Source: Winogradskyella sp. (GTDB taxonomy: Bacteria; Bacteroidota; Bacteroidia; Flavobacteriales; Flavobacteriaceae). Taken from it: 64,000 nucleotides of DNA. The notes under the pieces were generated by a model. That model was given only the letters and a program-made list of their open reading frames with translations. It had not been told where the DNA came from and made no database searches. The stretch's first letter is position 1. The number at the start of each line of letters is the position of its first letter. The position numbers and the translations under genes were made by a program. Shown in pieces: positions 35,186-42,386 of this stretch. Location: NCBI RefSeq assembly GCF_016744625.1, contig NZ_JADGDZ010000006.1, positions 1 through 64,000 on the forward strand, given 5' to 3'.

Positions 35186-35885
35186 GATTATCTGATAATA
35201 TAGACGCAATCGCATGTTCAAAATCGGGTTGATTGGTCTTGGTTTTTAATTTTTGAATACTGCCTTTAAAATAGATTTTACCTTCTAGAATAAATACAAT
35301 TTCATCCGAGATTTCCTCAACAAAACTCATAATGTGTGAGGTAATAAGAATGGTTTTTCCTTTGGCTTTTTCAGCTTTAATTAAATCTTTTAATCTAATG
35401 AGTGAAATAGGATCTAATCCGGTTGTGGGCTCGTCTAAAATAATTAACGGACTATCAAACATAAAGGTTAACACAAGGTTTACTTTTTGTTTAGTTCCTC
35501 CAGAAAGATTACCTAACTTTTTATCTAAAAAAGGTTCTAGTTTAAATAACTGTATAAGTCGTTCATCTTCATTGGTTGGCTTTCGTAAATCTTTAATCAT
35601 TTTGATTAATTCTTTAACACGAAGATTACTTGGAAAGTTTGCAATTTGTGGTAGGTAATCAATTTTATGTCTGTAATCGGAATTTTTTTTAATGTTTTCT
35701 CCTAGCACAGTAATGTTCCCTTTGTTAGGAATTACCATGCCTAAAACAGATTTTATTAAAGTGGTTTTGCCAGAACCATTTGGTCCTAGTACTGCAAAAA
35801 TTCCTCCATCTGTAATGGTTAAATCAACACCGCTTAACACTTGGTTCTTACCAAATTTTTTATGTAAATTTTCAATCGTTACCAT
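35178..35885 (-). CDS. nosF: ABC transporter ATPase for NosZ maturation
   Basis: A 235-residue ATP-binding subunit. Walker A is GPNGSGKTT (34-42), the signature is LSGGTKQKVNL, Walker B is PLIILDEPTTGLDP, and the H-loop is TSHIMSF. It pairs with NosY at the membrane and works with the periplasmic NosD on CuZ assembly of nitrous oxide reductase. It overlaps nosD by 7 bases and nosY by 8, so the three are translationally coupled, the usual order nosDFY. Confidence 0.95.
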   Translation of the reverse strand: MVTIENLHKKFGKNQVLSGVDLTITDGGIFAVLGPNGSGKTTLIKSVLGMVIPNKGNITVLGENIKKNSDYRHKIDYLPQIANFPSNLRVKELIKMIKDLRKPTNEDERLIQLFKLEPFLDKKLGNLSGGTKQKVNLVLTFMFDSPLIILDEPTTGLDPISLIRLKDLIKAEKAKGKTILITSHIMSFVEEISDEIVFILEGKIYFKGSIQKLKTKTNQPDFEHAIASILSDNHA

Positions 35886-37114
35886 GTTAGTTTTTTTATT
35901 TGTGGATTGTTATCCAGTAAATCATCTGGTGTAAAGACAGGTGATACTTTTTCAGAAAAATCAATAATATCAATAAACATACTACGTAATAAAATAATGG
36001 TTTCTGGCGTACGGTTTACAATGTAAGAAAATAGTTTTACAGGTCTATATGGCACATCTCCAATTCCATCCTTATCAAGGTCATAACCCGTATAACTGCT
36101 CCAATAATTATTATCAAATATATTGTCATTAACCTTACTGTTGTAGGCAATATCAAAAGAGTTGTATAAAAAGTTGTTTTCAGTAAAATTATTGGTGTAG
36201 CAAGCGCCTTTTACTTTTATAGCCCAACCATTGTTTTTAAAATTGTTGTGCTTATAATTGATACGGTTAGAGCCTTCAATATTAATACCAATTGTGTTAT
36301 CTTCAAAAGTGTTACCTACAATTTCAGCATCGTTTATTTCTTTAAGTAACATACCATATGATGCAGTTCCCCAATTTTCTTTAAAAATGTTGTTGTACAT
36401 TTTAATACGTTTTGAAAACATTACTGCAACACCAGCACCATTATTTTCAAACGTGTTATCTTGGTAAGTATCATCGTTAGAGAACATAAAATGCAATCCA
36501 TAACGCACATTTAGCGTACTTACATTGTTTTTAATTAAACAATCATCAGAAAATTCTAAATAAATACCATCACGAACGTGTTGAACAAAGTTGTGCTCAA
36601 TCTGCACATTTTTACTGTACCAAAGCTGTATGCCATTTCCAGAATTATATTCTTCTACAGCATCACCAATAATTTTATTATGAAACACTTTACCATCTCT
36701 TGATTTTTCTATATAAATACCAAAGAAAAGCTTCTCTAAAACTAAATTCTGAATGACAAAATTTTTGGATCTTCGAACTCTTATAGCTGCATAATCTTCC
36801 GTATAACTTGTGCCTACATTTATAATAAACAAACCATCAACAGTGACATTGTCGGAAGTAATGGTAATGATTTCACCTTTTAATTCGCCATCAATTACTG
36901 GATATTTTTCACCTATAATAGTTAAGGGTTTATCAACTACAATATCATATTCTTTGTAAGTTCCTTGCTTAACAATAATAGTGTCAAAATCTTTTGCTTG
37001 TAAAATACCATCTGTTAAAGTTGAAATAGGACACGTTTTACAAACCTCAATAGTTTGGGCAATGGTTGAGTTAGCCATTAAAATGGCTATTACAAAAATA
37101 AATATATGTTTCAT
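35879..37114 (-). CDS. nosD: Periplasmic NosD copper/sulfur assembly protein
   Basis: A 411-residue exported protein with a signal peptide ending in TIAQ (about 1-19). The body is a right-handed beta-helix of NosD/CASH type, with many N-rich turns (NNVSTLNVRYGLHFMFSNDD, HNNFKNNGWAIKVKGACY). It is needed to build the CuZ center of NosZ together with NosF and NosY. C-terminal YDLDKDGIGDVPYRP is a characteristic NosD segment. It overlaps nosF by 7 bases and follows nosL by 4. Confidence 0.95.
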   Translation of the reverse strand: MKHIFIFVIAILMANSTIAQTIEVCKTCPISTLTDGILQAKDFDTIIVKQGTYKEYDIVVDKPLTIIGEKYPVIDGELKGEIITITSDNVTVDGLFIINVGTSYTEDYAAIRVRRSKNFVIQNLVLEKLFFGIYIEKSRDGKVFHNKIIGDAVEEYNSGNGIQLWYSKNVQIEHNFVQHVRDGIYLEFSDDCLIKNNVSTLNVRYGLHFMFSNDDTYQDNTFENNGAGVAVMFSKRIKMYNNIFKENWGTASYGMLLKEINDAEIVGNTFEDNTIGINIEGSNRINYKHNNFKNNGWAIKVKGACYTNNFTENNFLYNSFDIAYNSKVNDNIFDNNYWSSYTGYDLDKDGIGDVPYRPVKLFSYIVNRTPETIILLRSMFIDIIDFSEKVSPVFTPDDLLDNNPQIKKLTW

Positions 37115-37118
37115 GATA

Positions 37119-37556
37119 CTAGTCTTTAAGATGTGCTAGTAACGCTTCCCAAATATATAGTTTTCCTCCTTTTTTTGCTTGAAAATTTTCAGCATCTGCT
37201 TTATTCTTAAAAGCAGAAAGAAACGCTCCCATAGGACTCGGAATATTCTCGCTTATTAAAAACGTAGCTTTTGTTGCATCAATTAAAGTTGCTGGTTCTG
37301 TGTAGTTGTTAGAAAGGTACAACTCAATTTCAGATGTGTCAAACTCATCCATAAAATTAATCATACATTCTGTAGCATCAAATTTATAAACTTTACCTTT
37401 TTTAGTGACAATTTCTGCAGCATGAACTTTATCTACAATGGTCATTTTACAGAAGTGACAACCATCACTTCCATAGTCTATTGGTTGAGGTGATACATTA
37501 CAGTTTAAAAATAACAACAGTAATGCAAGGGTTAAATAGTGTTTTAGTGTTTGCAT
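37119..37556 (-). CDS. nosL: NosL copper-binding lipoprotein
   Basis: A 145-residue lipoprotein with lipobox FLNC. The ATG at 37556 (MQTLKHYLT) is preferred over 37589, because the latter adds a hydrophilic lead before the signal peptide. The mature protein has the NosL signature GCHFCKM, a Cu(I)-binding site, and then the segments AEIVTKKGKVYKFDATECM and MGAFLSAF. NosL delivers copper to apo-NosZ in cooperation with NosDFY. It lies 4 bases before nosD. Confidence 0.93.
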   Translation of the reverse strand: MQTLKHYLTLALLLLFLNCNVSPQPIDYGSDGCHFCKMTIVDKVHAAEIVTKKGKVYKFDATECMINFMDEFDTSEIELYLSNNYTEPATLIDATKATFLISENIPSPMGAFLSAFKNKADAENFQAKKGGKLYIWEALLAHLKD

Positions 37557-37614
37557 TTTTTTAGTGTTTAGTGTTTTTTCCCATCTCAAACCCTTCCCAA
37601 AGGGAAGGATTTAA

Positions 37615-38211
37615 TTAAGAAGGGATTAATTTTTTACTTTTCTTGCCAATCCAATAGGCTACAAGTCCACCAGCAATACCTAATCCTAAGAATAATGCAC
37701 CGATTTGTGGATAAGAATGTGCTCTAAAATTAAGGATATCTCTGCTACCAAAAAGTGGTGGCTGAAAGCCCATTTGTGTTCCATCGGGATTGGTAAATTT
37801 CATAATGGCTTTTGGATCTAAATTATGACCATAATCGTGCTCCCAAAGGTAAAAATCATACATGCCTGCAGCACTTAAAACAACCATTAAAATAAACCAT
37901 CCTAAAAACCATTTATAGTTACCTTTCCAAGCAATTAATAAACCTATAAAGCTAGTGATAAGAATACCTGCTGGAAAAATCTTAAACTCAGGAATCGCAT
38001 CAGGAATGTACTGCATCCCAACATAATGATTCATTAAGTTAATGTTTTTTATATCGTGCGGATTTACATCTGCAAAGTCATTAATATGAATATACATGCC
38101 TAAAGGCGTAGGGTATTGTGGTGCTTCTAAGGTGATTTTCCACAAAGGAAATAGAAATAAACCTAAAGGTAAAATTGCAGCGATAAGCATTGTGAGGTTT
38201 GACTTTTTCAT
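37615..38211 (-). CDS. Membrane protein of the Bacteroidota nos cluster
   Basis: A 198-residue protein with about four membrane helices (about 7-24, 82-99, 104-121, 172-189). A conserved-looking periplasmic loop after helix 1 reads NLMNHYVGMQYIP, and another after helix 3 includes WEHDYGHNL. His and Met in both loops could touch copper or a redox partner. It lies between nosZ and nosL, as in other Bacteroidota clade II clusters I recall, where its function is not settled. Participation in N2O reduction is inferred from position only. Confidence 0.75.
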   Translation of the reverse strand: MKKSNLTMLIAAILPLGLFLFPLWKITLEAPQYPTPLGMYIHINDFADVNPHDIKNINLMNHYVGMQYIPDAIPEFKIFPAGILITSFIGLLIAWKGNYKWFLGWFILMVVLSAAGMYDFYLWEHDYGHNLDPKAIMKFTNPDGTQMGFQPPLFGSRDILNFRAHSYPQIGALFLGLGIAGGLVAYWIGKKSKKLIPS

Positions 38212-38280
38212 CAGAATGTAATTTAAGTATATAATTACAAGGGTTTGAGGCCTTGAAAAAAAATGAAGTGTTTTAAATAA

Positions 38281-38314
38281 TAAGGCGAGAGCGAAAAAAT
38301 CAACTCTCGCCTTA
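38281..38314 (-). terminator. Intercistronic hairpin after nosZ, weak terminator
   Basis: TAAGGCGAGAG (38281-38291) pairs perfectly with 38304-38314 over a 12-base loop. On the minus strand the hairpin is followed by TTATTATTTAAAA, not a clean T-run. It probably lowers transcription of the maturation genes relative to nosZ or protects the nosZ mRNA 3' end. Confidence 0.6.
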
Positions 38315-38364
38315 AGTTAGAGAAATAAACACTAAAACAAAATTTCTCTAATTTTTATAAACTT

Positions 38365-40335
38365 TTATTCTATGTCTTCTCCCATCGACCATTTCATTGG
38401 TGTGCTGGAGTTTGCAGCAGATACTCTTATGTAACCTTGCATTTCCTGGTGTAATGCAGAACAGAAATCTGTACAATAGAATGGCCATACACCAACTTTT
38501 GTAGGTTCCCAAATAGACGTTTTAGTCTGTCCAGGCATAATTAGTAACTCAGAAGTATTTTGACCAAGTACTGCAAATCCATGAGGTACATCAAAATCTT
38601 GCTCTAGATTTGTAACGTGGAAATATACTTTGTCTCCAACCTTAATACCTTCAATATTATCTGGTGAGAAGTGACTTCTAATCGTAGTCATATATATATG
38701 AACTTCGTTACCTTTTCTCACTACTTTAGTATCAGCATCATTGAAAGCAGCATAAGGATGCTCGTTATCTTCTAAATTATAGATTTTCTGAGAACGTTCT
38801 TTAATTAAGTCAGCTCGCATTGCTGCTGCATAGTGAGGTTCTCCATGTGTTGGAAAATCTAAAAGCAATTCCATTTTTTCACCAGAGATATCATATAATT
38901 GTGCAGAATGCTCCATTTCTGGACCAGTTGGTAAGTATCTATCTTTGGTGATTTTATTCATCGCAAACATATATTTACCTTGTGGTTTTCCAGAGTTTCC
39001 TCCAGGAATAGTTAAGTGACCAACTGAATAATAGGTAGGTTTTCTATCAATAACTTCCCAAGTACCTAATTTCCATTTTACAACTTCAGATGAAATAAAG
39101 AAGGTTGTATATGCATTTCCTTGTCCATCAAACTCTGTATGTAAAGGGCCTAATCCTGGTTGTTCAACAGAACCTGCTAAAACATCTTCGAATTTTAAAA
39201 TAGGAATTCCATACGCTTCTCCATCAAACTTTTTGTTTTCAATAGCTGCTAACATTTTTGTAAATGAATGCACCGTTAAATTAGCTGAAAGTTTACCATT
39301 ACCAACAATATATTCTCCAGAAGGATCAACGTCACAACCATGAGGTGATTTTGGAGTTGGTAAGAAATATACAGCTCCAGGTACATCTGTAGGATTAACG
39401 ACACGTACTTCTTTTTTCATTGTAGAAGTTGCAGTATGCGTATGCTCATCATATACATTATGTGCATAATCAGCTGGCATCATTTTACCTCCACCATTAT
39501 TTACGTATTCTTCAATTTTTTTCCAGTTTACTGCTGCAATAAAATCTTTATCATTTTGAGATGCGTTAACTTCTAATAATGTACTTGCTTCTTCAGTATT
39601 ATAAGTGGTGAAGAAGAACCATCCGTGAGATTTTCCTCGTCCAGGATGTGATAAATCATAGTTAAAGCCAGGCATTAATACTTGGAATTTTATATCCATA
39701 TTACCCGTTTCTGGTGCTACACTAATAAATGATAATGCACCTTGAAAATTACCTTTGTAATCTTTAATTGGCATATCTCGTTGTGGAATTGGTACAGAAA
39801 AACGAGTACCTGCAACCACATATTCTGTGTTTTCGGTTACAAATGAAGAACTGTGATTACCTGCACTATTAGGTACTTCAATAATTTCAGTTGTTTCAAA
39901 AGTTTTTAGATCAATTTTCGCAATTCTTGGTGTGTTATTCTCATTGATAAAAATGAAACGTCCATCAATTTCTCCTTTGGTTTGTGAAATGTCTGGATGG
40001 TGAGAATCTCCCCAAGGAATAAATCCATGAGAAGTATTCAACATTGGTTTTGTTTCTTCTGAGTAACCATATCCAGATGTTGCAAATTGTGAGAATACAG
40101 GGATTTCCTTAAACATTCTACCAGATGGTAAGCCGTAAACCGTTAAGTTACCACTATAACCACCAGAGATAAAGGCGTAGTGAGAGTCATGCTCTCCAGG
40201 TGCAACGTAAACTTTTTCTGCCACATTGCTAGATAAGGCACCAGATTTACCATTAGCATTACCTGAGTTATTACAACTTGTAAATGCGGCTAAAACCGTT
40301 ACAATTGCAAGTGTTGATGTTAATATTTTTTTCAT
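38365..40335 (-). CDS. nosZ: Nitrous oxide reductase, clade II
   Basis: A 656-residue copper enzyme that reduces N2O to N2 in the periplasm. The signal is Sec-type with a lipobox (TSC, C21), not the twin-arginine leader of clade I. CuZ histidines occur at DSHHPD, GNHSSS, SPHGCD, GPLHTEF, SVGHLT and PTHGEPH. The C-terminal cupredoxin domain has the CuA site: H in DVPHGF, then C621-x3-C625-x3-H629-x2-M632. The length fits clade II NosZ. It follows the fasciclin gene by 27 bases in the operon. No nitrite or nitric oxide reductase is in the window, so the cell may be a non-denitrifying N2O consumer; that is unproven. Confidence 0.98.
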   Translation of the reverse strand: MKKILTSTLAIVTVLAAFTSCNNSGNANGKSGALSSNVAEKVYVAPGEHDSHYAFISGGYSGNLTVYGLPSGRMFKEIPVFSQFATSGYGYSEETKPMLNTSHGFIPWGDSHHPDISQTKGEIDGRFIFINENNTPRIAKIDLKTFETTEIIEVPNSAGNHSSSFVTENTEYVVAGTRFSVPIPQRDMPIKDYKGNFQGALSFISVAPETGNMDIKFQVLMPGFNYDLSHPGRGKSHGWFFFTTYNTEEASTLLEVNASQNDKDFIAAVNWKKIEEYVNNGGGKMMPADYAHNVYDEHTHTATSTMKKEVRVVNPTDVPGAVYFLPTPKSPHGCDVDPSGEYIVGNGKLSANLTVHSFTKMLAAIENKKFDGEAYGIPILKFEDVLAGSVEQPGLGPLHTEFDGQGNAYTTFFISSEVVKWKLGTWEVIDRKPTYYSVGHLTIPGGNSGKPQGKYMFAMNKITKDRYLPTGPEMEHSAQLYDISGEKMELLLDFPTHGEPHYAAAMRADLIKERSQKIYNLEDNEHPYAAFNDADTKVVRKGNEVHIYMTTIRSHFSPDNIEGIKVGDKVYFHVTNLEQDFDVPHGFAVLGQNTSELLIMPGQTKTSIWEPTKVGVWPFYCTDFCSALHQEMQGYIRVSAANSSTPMKWSMGEDIE

Positions 40336-40362
40336 TATTTATAGTTTTAATTAGTGTTTATG

Positions 40363-40935
40363 TTATTCGGTAGGTGGTAATAAAACTTTATCTATGACGT
40401 GGACAATTCCATTACCAGCTTTAACACTGGCAAGTATTTTTGCTCCACCAATCATAGGTTCGCCATCAATAACTTCTACTTTTACGTAAGCATTGTTTGC
40501 TTGTCCTAATTTTTTAAACTTCTTTAAAAAGTCCTTAGAATAGTTTCCCGGAGTAACATGATACTTTAAGATATTAGCTAAAGCATTTTTGTTTTCAGGT
40601 TTCAATAAATTTTCAACAGTCCCTTCTGGCAAAGCAGCAAAGGCTTCGTTTGTTGGTGCAAAAACCATTAATGGTCCTGCATTTACTAGAGCATTTTCTA
40701 GTTGTGCAGCTTGGACTGCTGCAACTAATGTAGTGTGGTCTTTAGAGCCAATAGCGATACTTAAAACAGTTGTGCTTCCGTCGTCTTTAATAAAAGCTTG
40801 GCCAGTTCTTTCTGTTGGTTCTGCTTCAGTCTTTACTTTTGAAGATGTGGTTGATGCATCTGTGTTCGCATCCTTACAAGAGCAGAAAAAAGCTGCAACT
40901 GCAAAAACAAGAAATAAGTGTTTGATTAGTTTCAT
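40363..40935 (-). CDS. Fasciclin-domain lipoprotein of the nos cluster
   Basis: A 190-residue lipoprotein; the lipobox is FCSC. A linker rich in Thr/Ser/Glu is followed by one FAS1 domain (about 57-188) with the core signatures GPLMVFAPTNEAFAALP and the H-box-like ILKYHVTPG, ending in NGIVHVIDKVLLP. Fasciclin proteins are regular members of Bacteroidota nosZ clusters; a role in adhesion, electron transfer or protein docking has not been settled. It sits 6 bases after the cytochrome c gene. Confidence 0.92.
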   Translation of the reverse strand: MKLIKHLFLVFAVAAFFCSCKDANTDASTTSSKVKTEAEPTERTGQAFIKDDGSTTVLSIAIGSKDHTTLVAAVQAAQLENALVNAGPLMVFAPTNEAFAALPEGTVENLLKPENKNALANILKYHVTPGNYSKDFLKKFKKLGQANNAYVKVEVIDGEPMIGGAKILASVKAGNGIVHVIDKVLLPPTE

Positions 40936-40941
40936 AGTTAA

Positions 40942-41424
40942 TTATTTTAAAGTTCTAAAGTATTCTAATACTGCTCTAGCATCCTCTTCTGAAAGCCCTT
41001 GGTTTGCCATTGGAGCTCCATTGAATTCCATTAATAAATCTTTAGCTAATGGATCTTCTTTTACCATTCCTTCTGGATTTAATATCATATTCATTACCCA
41101 TTCTGGAGATCTTCTTTTTAAGATACCAGTTGGTGCAGGTCCAATAAACTTTTTATCTACCTTGTGGCAAGCGGTACACATTTTATCATATACTTCTTTA
41201 CCATGTGTCGCCATGTCTTGGTCTATTTCTGCAGCTAAGGTTATAGACTTAATTGAGCCAACTCCTTTGTTTGTGAGCTCAATACGTTTAGAAGCTGGGG
41301 TTTTTTTCTCTGTTTTTGCAGGAGTTTTTTTACCATAACCTGGCTCTTCTTTTTTATCATTTCCTCCACAACTAAGTATAGTAGCTGCTACTATTAGTGT
41401 TAAGAATTTTAGTGATTTTCTCAT
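40942..41424 (-). CDS. Lipid-anchored c-type cytochrome, likely electron donor to NosZ
   Basis: A 160-residue lipoprotein: MRKSLKFLTLIVAATILSC is the signal with lipobox LSC. The start at 41424 is chosen because the frame upstream (to 41517) covers the promoter. A Lys/Pro/Thr-rich linker leads to one cytochrome c domain with heme motif CTACH and a downstream Met ligand candidate in NGAPM. It is the first gene of the nos operon, and c-type cytochromes of clade II clusters pass electrons to NosZ. A -7 box starts transcription about 15 bases upstream and a Crp/Fnr-like dyad lies at about -41.5. Confidence 0.93.
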   Translation of the reverse strand: MRKSLKFLTLIVAATILSCGGNDKKEEPGYGKKTPAKTEKKTPASKRIELTNKGVGSIKSITLAAEIDQDMATHGKEVYDKMCTACHKVDKKFIGPAPTGILKRRSPEWVMNMILNPEGMVKEDPLAKDLLMEFNGAPMANQGLSEEDARAVLEYFRTLK

Positions 41425-41443
41425 AATTTTAGATTTATTTCGA

Positions 41444-41487
41444 CAAAAATAGGTAGGAGAAGAAAAAAAAAACATGATATAAATCAT
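41444..41487 (-). promoter_or_regulatory. nos operon promoter with Crp/Fnr-type dyad
   Basis: On the minus strand TATTTTTG (41451-41444) matches TAnnTTTG, and no TTG is at -33. Instead ATGAT-ATAA-ATCAT (41474-41487), a perfect dyad close to the FNR site TTGAT-N4-ATCAA, is centered at 41480.5. If transcription starts at about 41439, the center is at -41.5, the classical position for class II activation. Confidence 0.75.
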
Positions 41488-41728
41488 ATTTAGGACAAAA
41501 TGGTCTTTATTAATCATGAAGATATACCTATATGTCTACCTAATAGAGGTAACTTAAGACTAACCTTAGATCAGTTTCGTTTTTAGGACTTTATTTTGGT
41601 GAAGCGTGAAATATAGCAAGAGGTTCTATAGATCTTAATTAAAAGAATAATTATAGTACAAAATTATTAGACTTGTTATAAAGTGTGTGAATGCAAGTCT
41701 TTTTCCTTTTAAGAAGGCTTGGGTTGAT
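41488..41728. other. Intergenic region upstream of the nos promoter, no gene seen
   Basis: Together with the promoter this gap exceeds 300 bases. No credible coding frame is visible. A 7-bp stem at 41669-41675/41694-41700 followed by TTTT on the plus strand is a weak terminator-like hairpin with no gene upstream of it; I give it little weight. Confidence 0.35.
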
Positions 41729-42271
41729 CTAAAACCAAAAACGAACAAAAGGCATCCAGGCTTGGTTTTGAATACTTTTCTCTTCATTATATAATACATC
41801 ATATCTAATTCCAAAAGTAATATTACCACTTGTGTAACCTAGACCGAAGAATAATGCAGGATACCAATAGTCATCATCCACATTGCTTACAAATTGCTCG
41901 TCAAAATTTCTACTAACATGTAATTGTTCAAACTCTGTAGATATCTGTAGATCTTTGTATGGATTGAAAAGGCCAAGAGCACTTGCGCCAAAAACTGTAG
42001 ATTTAAAAATATCGCGTTGAGAACTGTATTGAAAGTTTAAACCAAGACCAGTAGCAACATAAGGATTAAATCTGTAGATAGCGTTAGGTGCTAAAGCTCC
42101 ACTAAAAAAGCCATCTCCAAAGTTTAAACCAATTCCACCTCCATATTGTACATTTTCCCAAAACCCATCGTTATCATTTGTGCTTTGTGAAAATGAAAAT
42201 AGTATAAAAAAACAGATTAAAACACTACTTAAAATCAATTTTTTAGGACTATTAGTAGTTAATTTTATCAT
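41729..42271 (-). CDS. Outer-membrane beta-barrel protein of unknown function
   Basis: A 180-residue exported protein. The ATG at 42271 (MIKLTTNS) opens a plausible signal peptide that ends at SFSQ (about 29). A frame extending to 42409 would overlap sucA and has no signal, so it is rejected. The mature part is a series of short strands with aromatic ends (GGIGLNFGDGFF, VATGLGLNFQY, ALFFGLGYTSG) and finishes in VRFWF, a C-terminal barrel signal. About eight strands fit. Family and ligand are unknown. It is divergent from sucA. Confidence 0.75.
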   Translation of the reverse strand: MIKLTTNSPKKLILSSVLICFFILFSFSQSTNDNDGFWENVQYGGGIGLNFGDGFFSGALAPNAIYRFNPYVATGLGLNFQYSSQRDIFKSTVFGASALGLFNPYKDLQISTEFEQLHVSRNFDEQFVSNVDDDYWYPALFFGLGYTSGNITFGIRYDVLYNEEKSIQNQAWMPFVRFWF

Positions 42272-42339
42272 CTTAATAATTCTAGTTTTTCTATTTGTTA
42301 TAAATATAATAAAACCACATCTATTTTTAGCAAAAGTTG

Positions 42340-42347
42340 TATTTTTG
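42340..42347 (+). promoter_or_regulatory. -7 box TATTTTTG of sucAB
   Basis: TATTTTTG matches TAnnTTTG and gives a leader of about 35 bases to sucA. No -33 TTG is at the standard distance. Confidence 0.4.
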
Positions 42348-42386
42348 AATAAATTTTGTTGAAACGACAACGTCTCATAAAAAGTA

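Noticed and set aside
40589-41338. 249-codon plus-strand frame opposite the fasciclin and cytochrome c genes
   Set aside because: It lies antisense to two well-identified genes, with no recognisable domain. It is a shadow of their codon pattern.
41669-41704. Plus-strand terminator for a small RNA upstream of nos
   Set aside because: The stem has only 7 bp with an 18-base loop and no promoter was found upstream.
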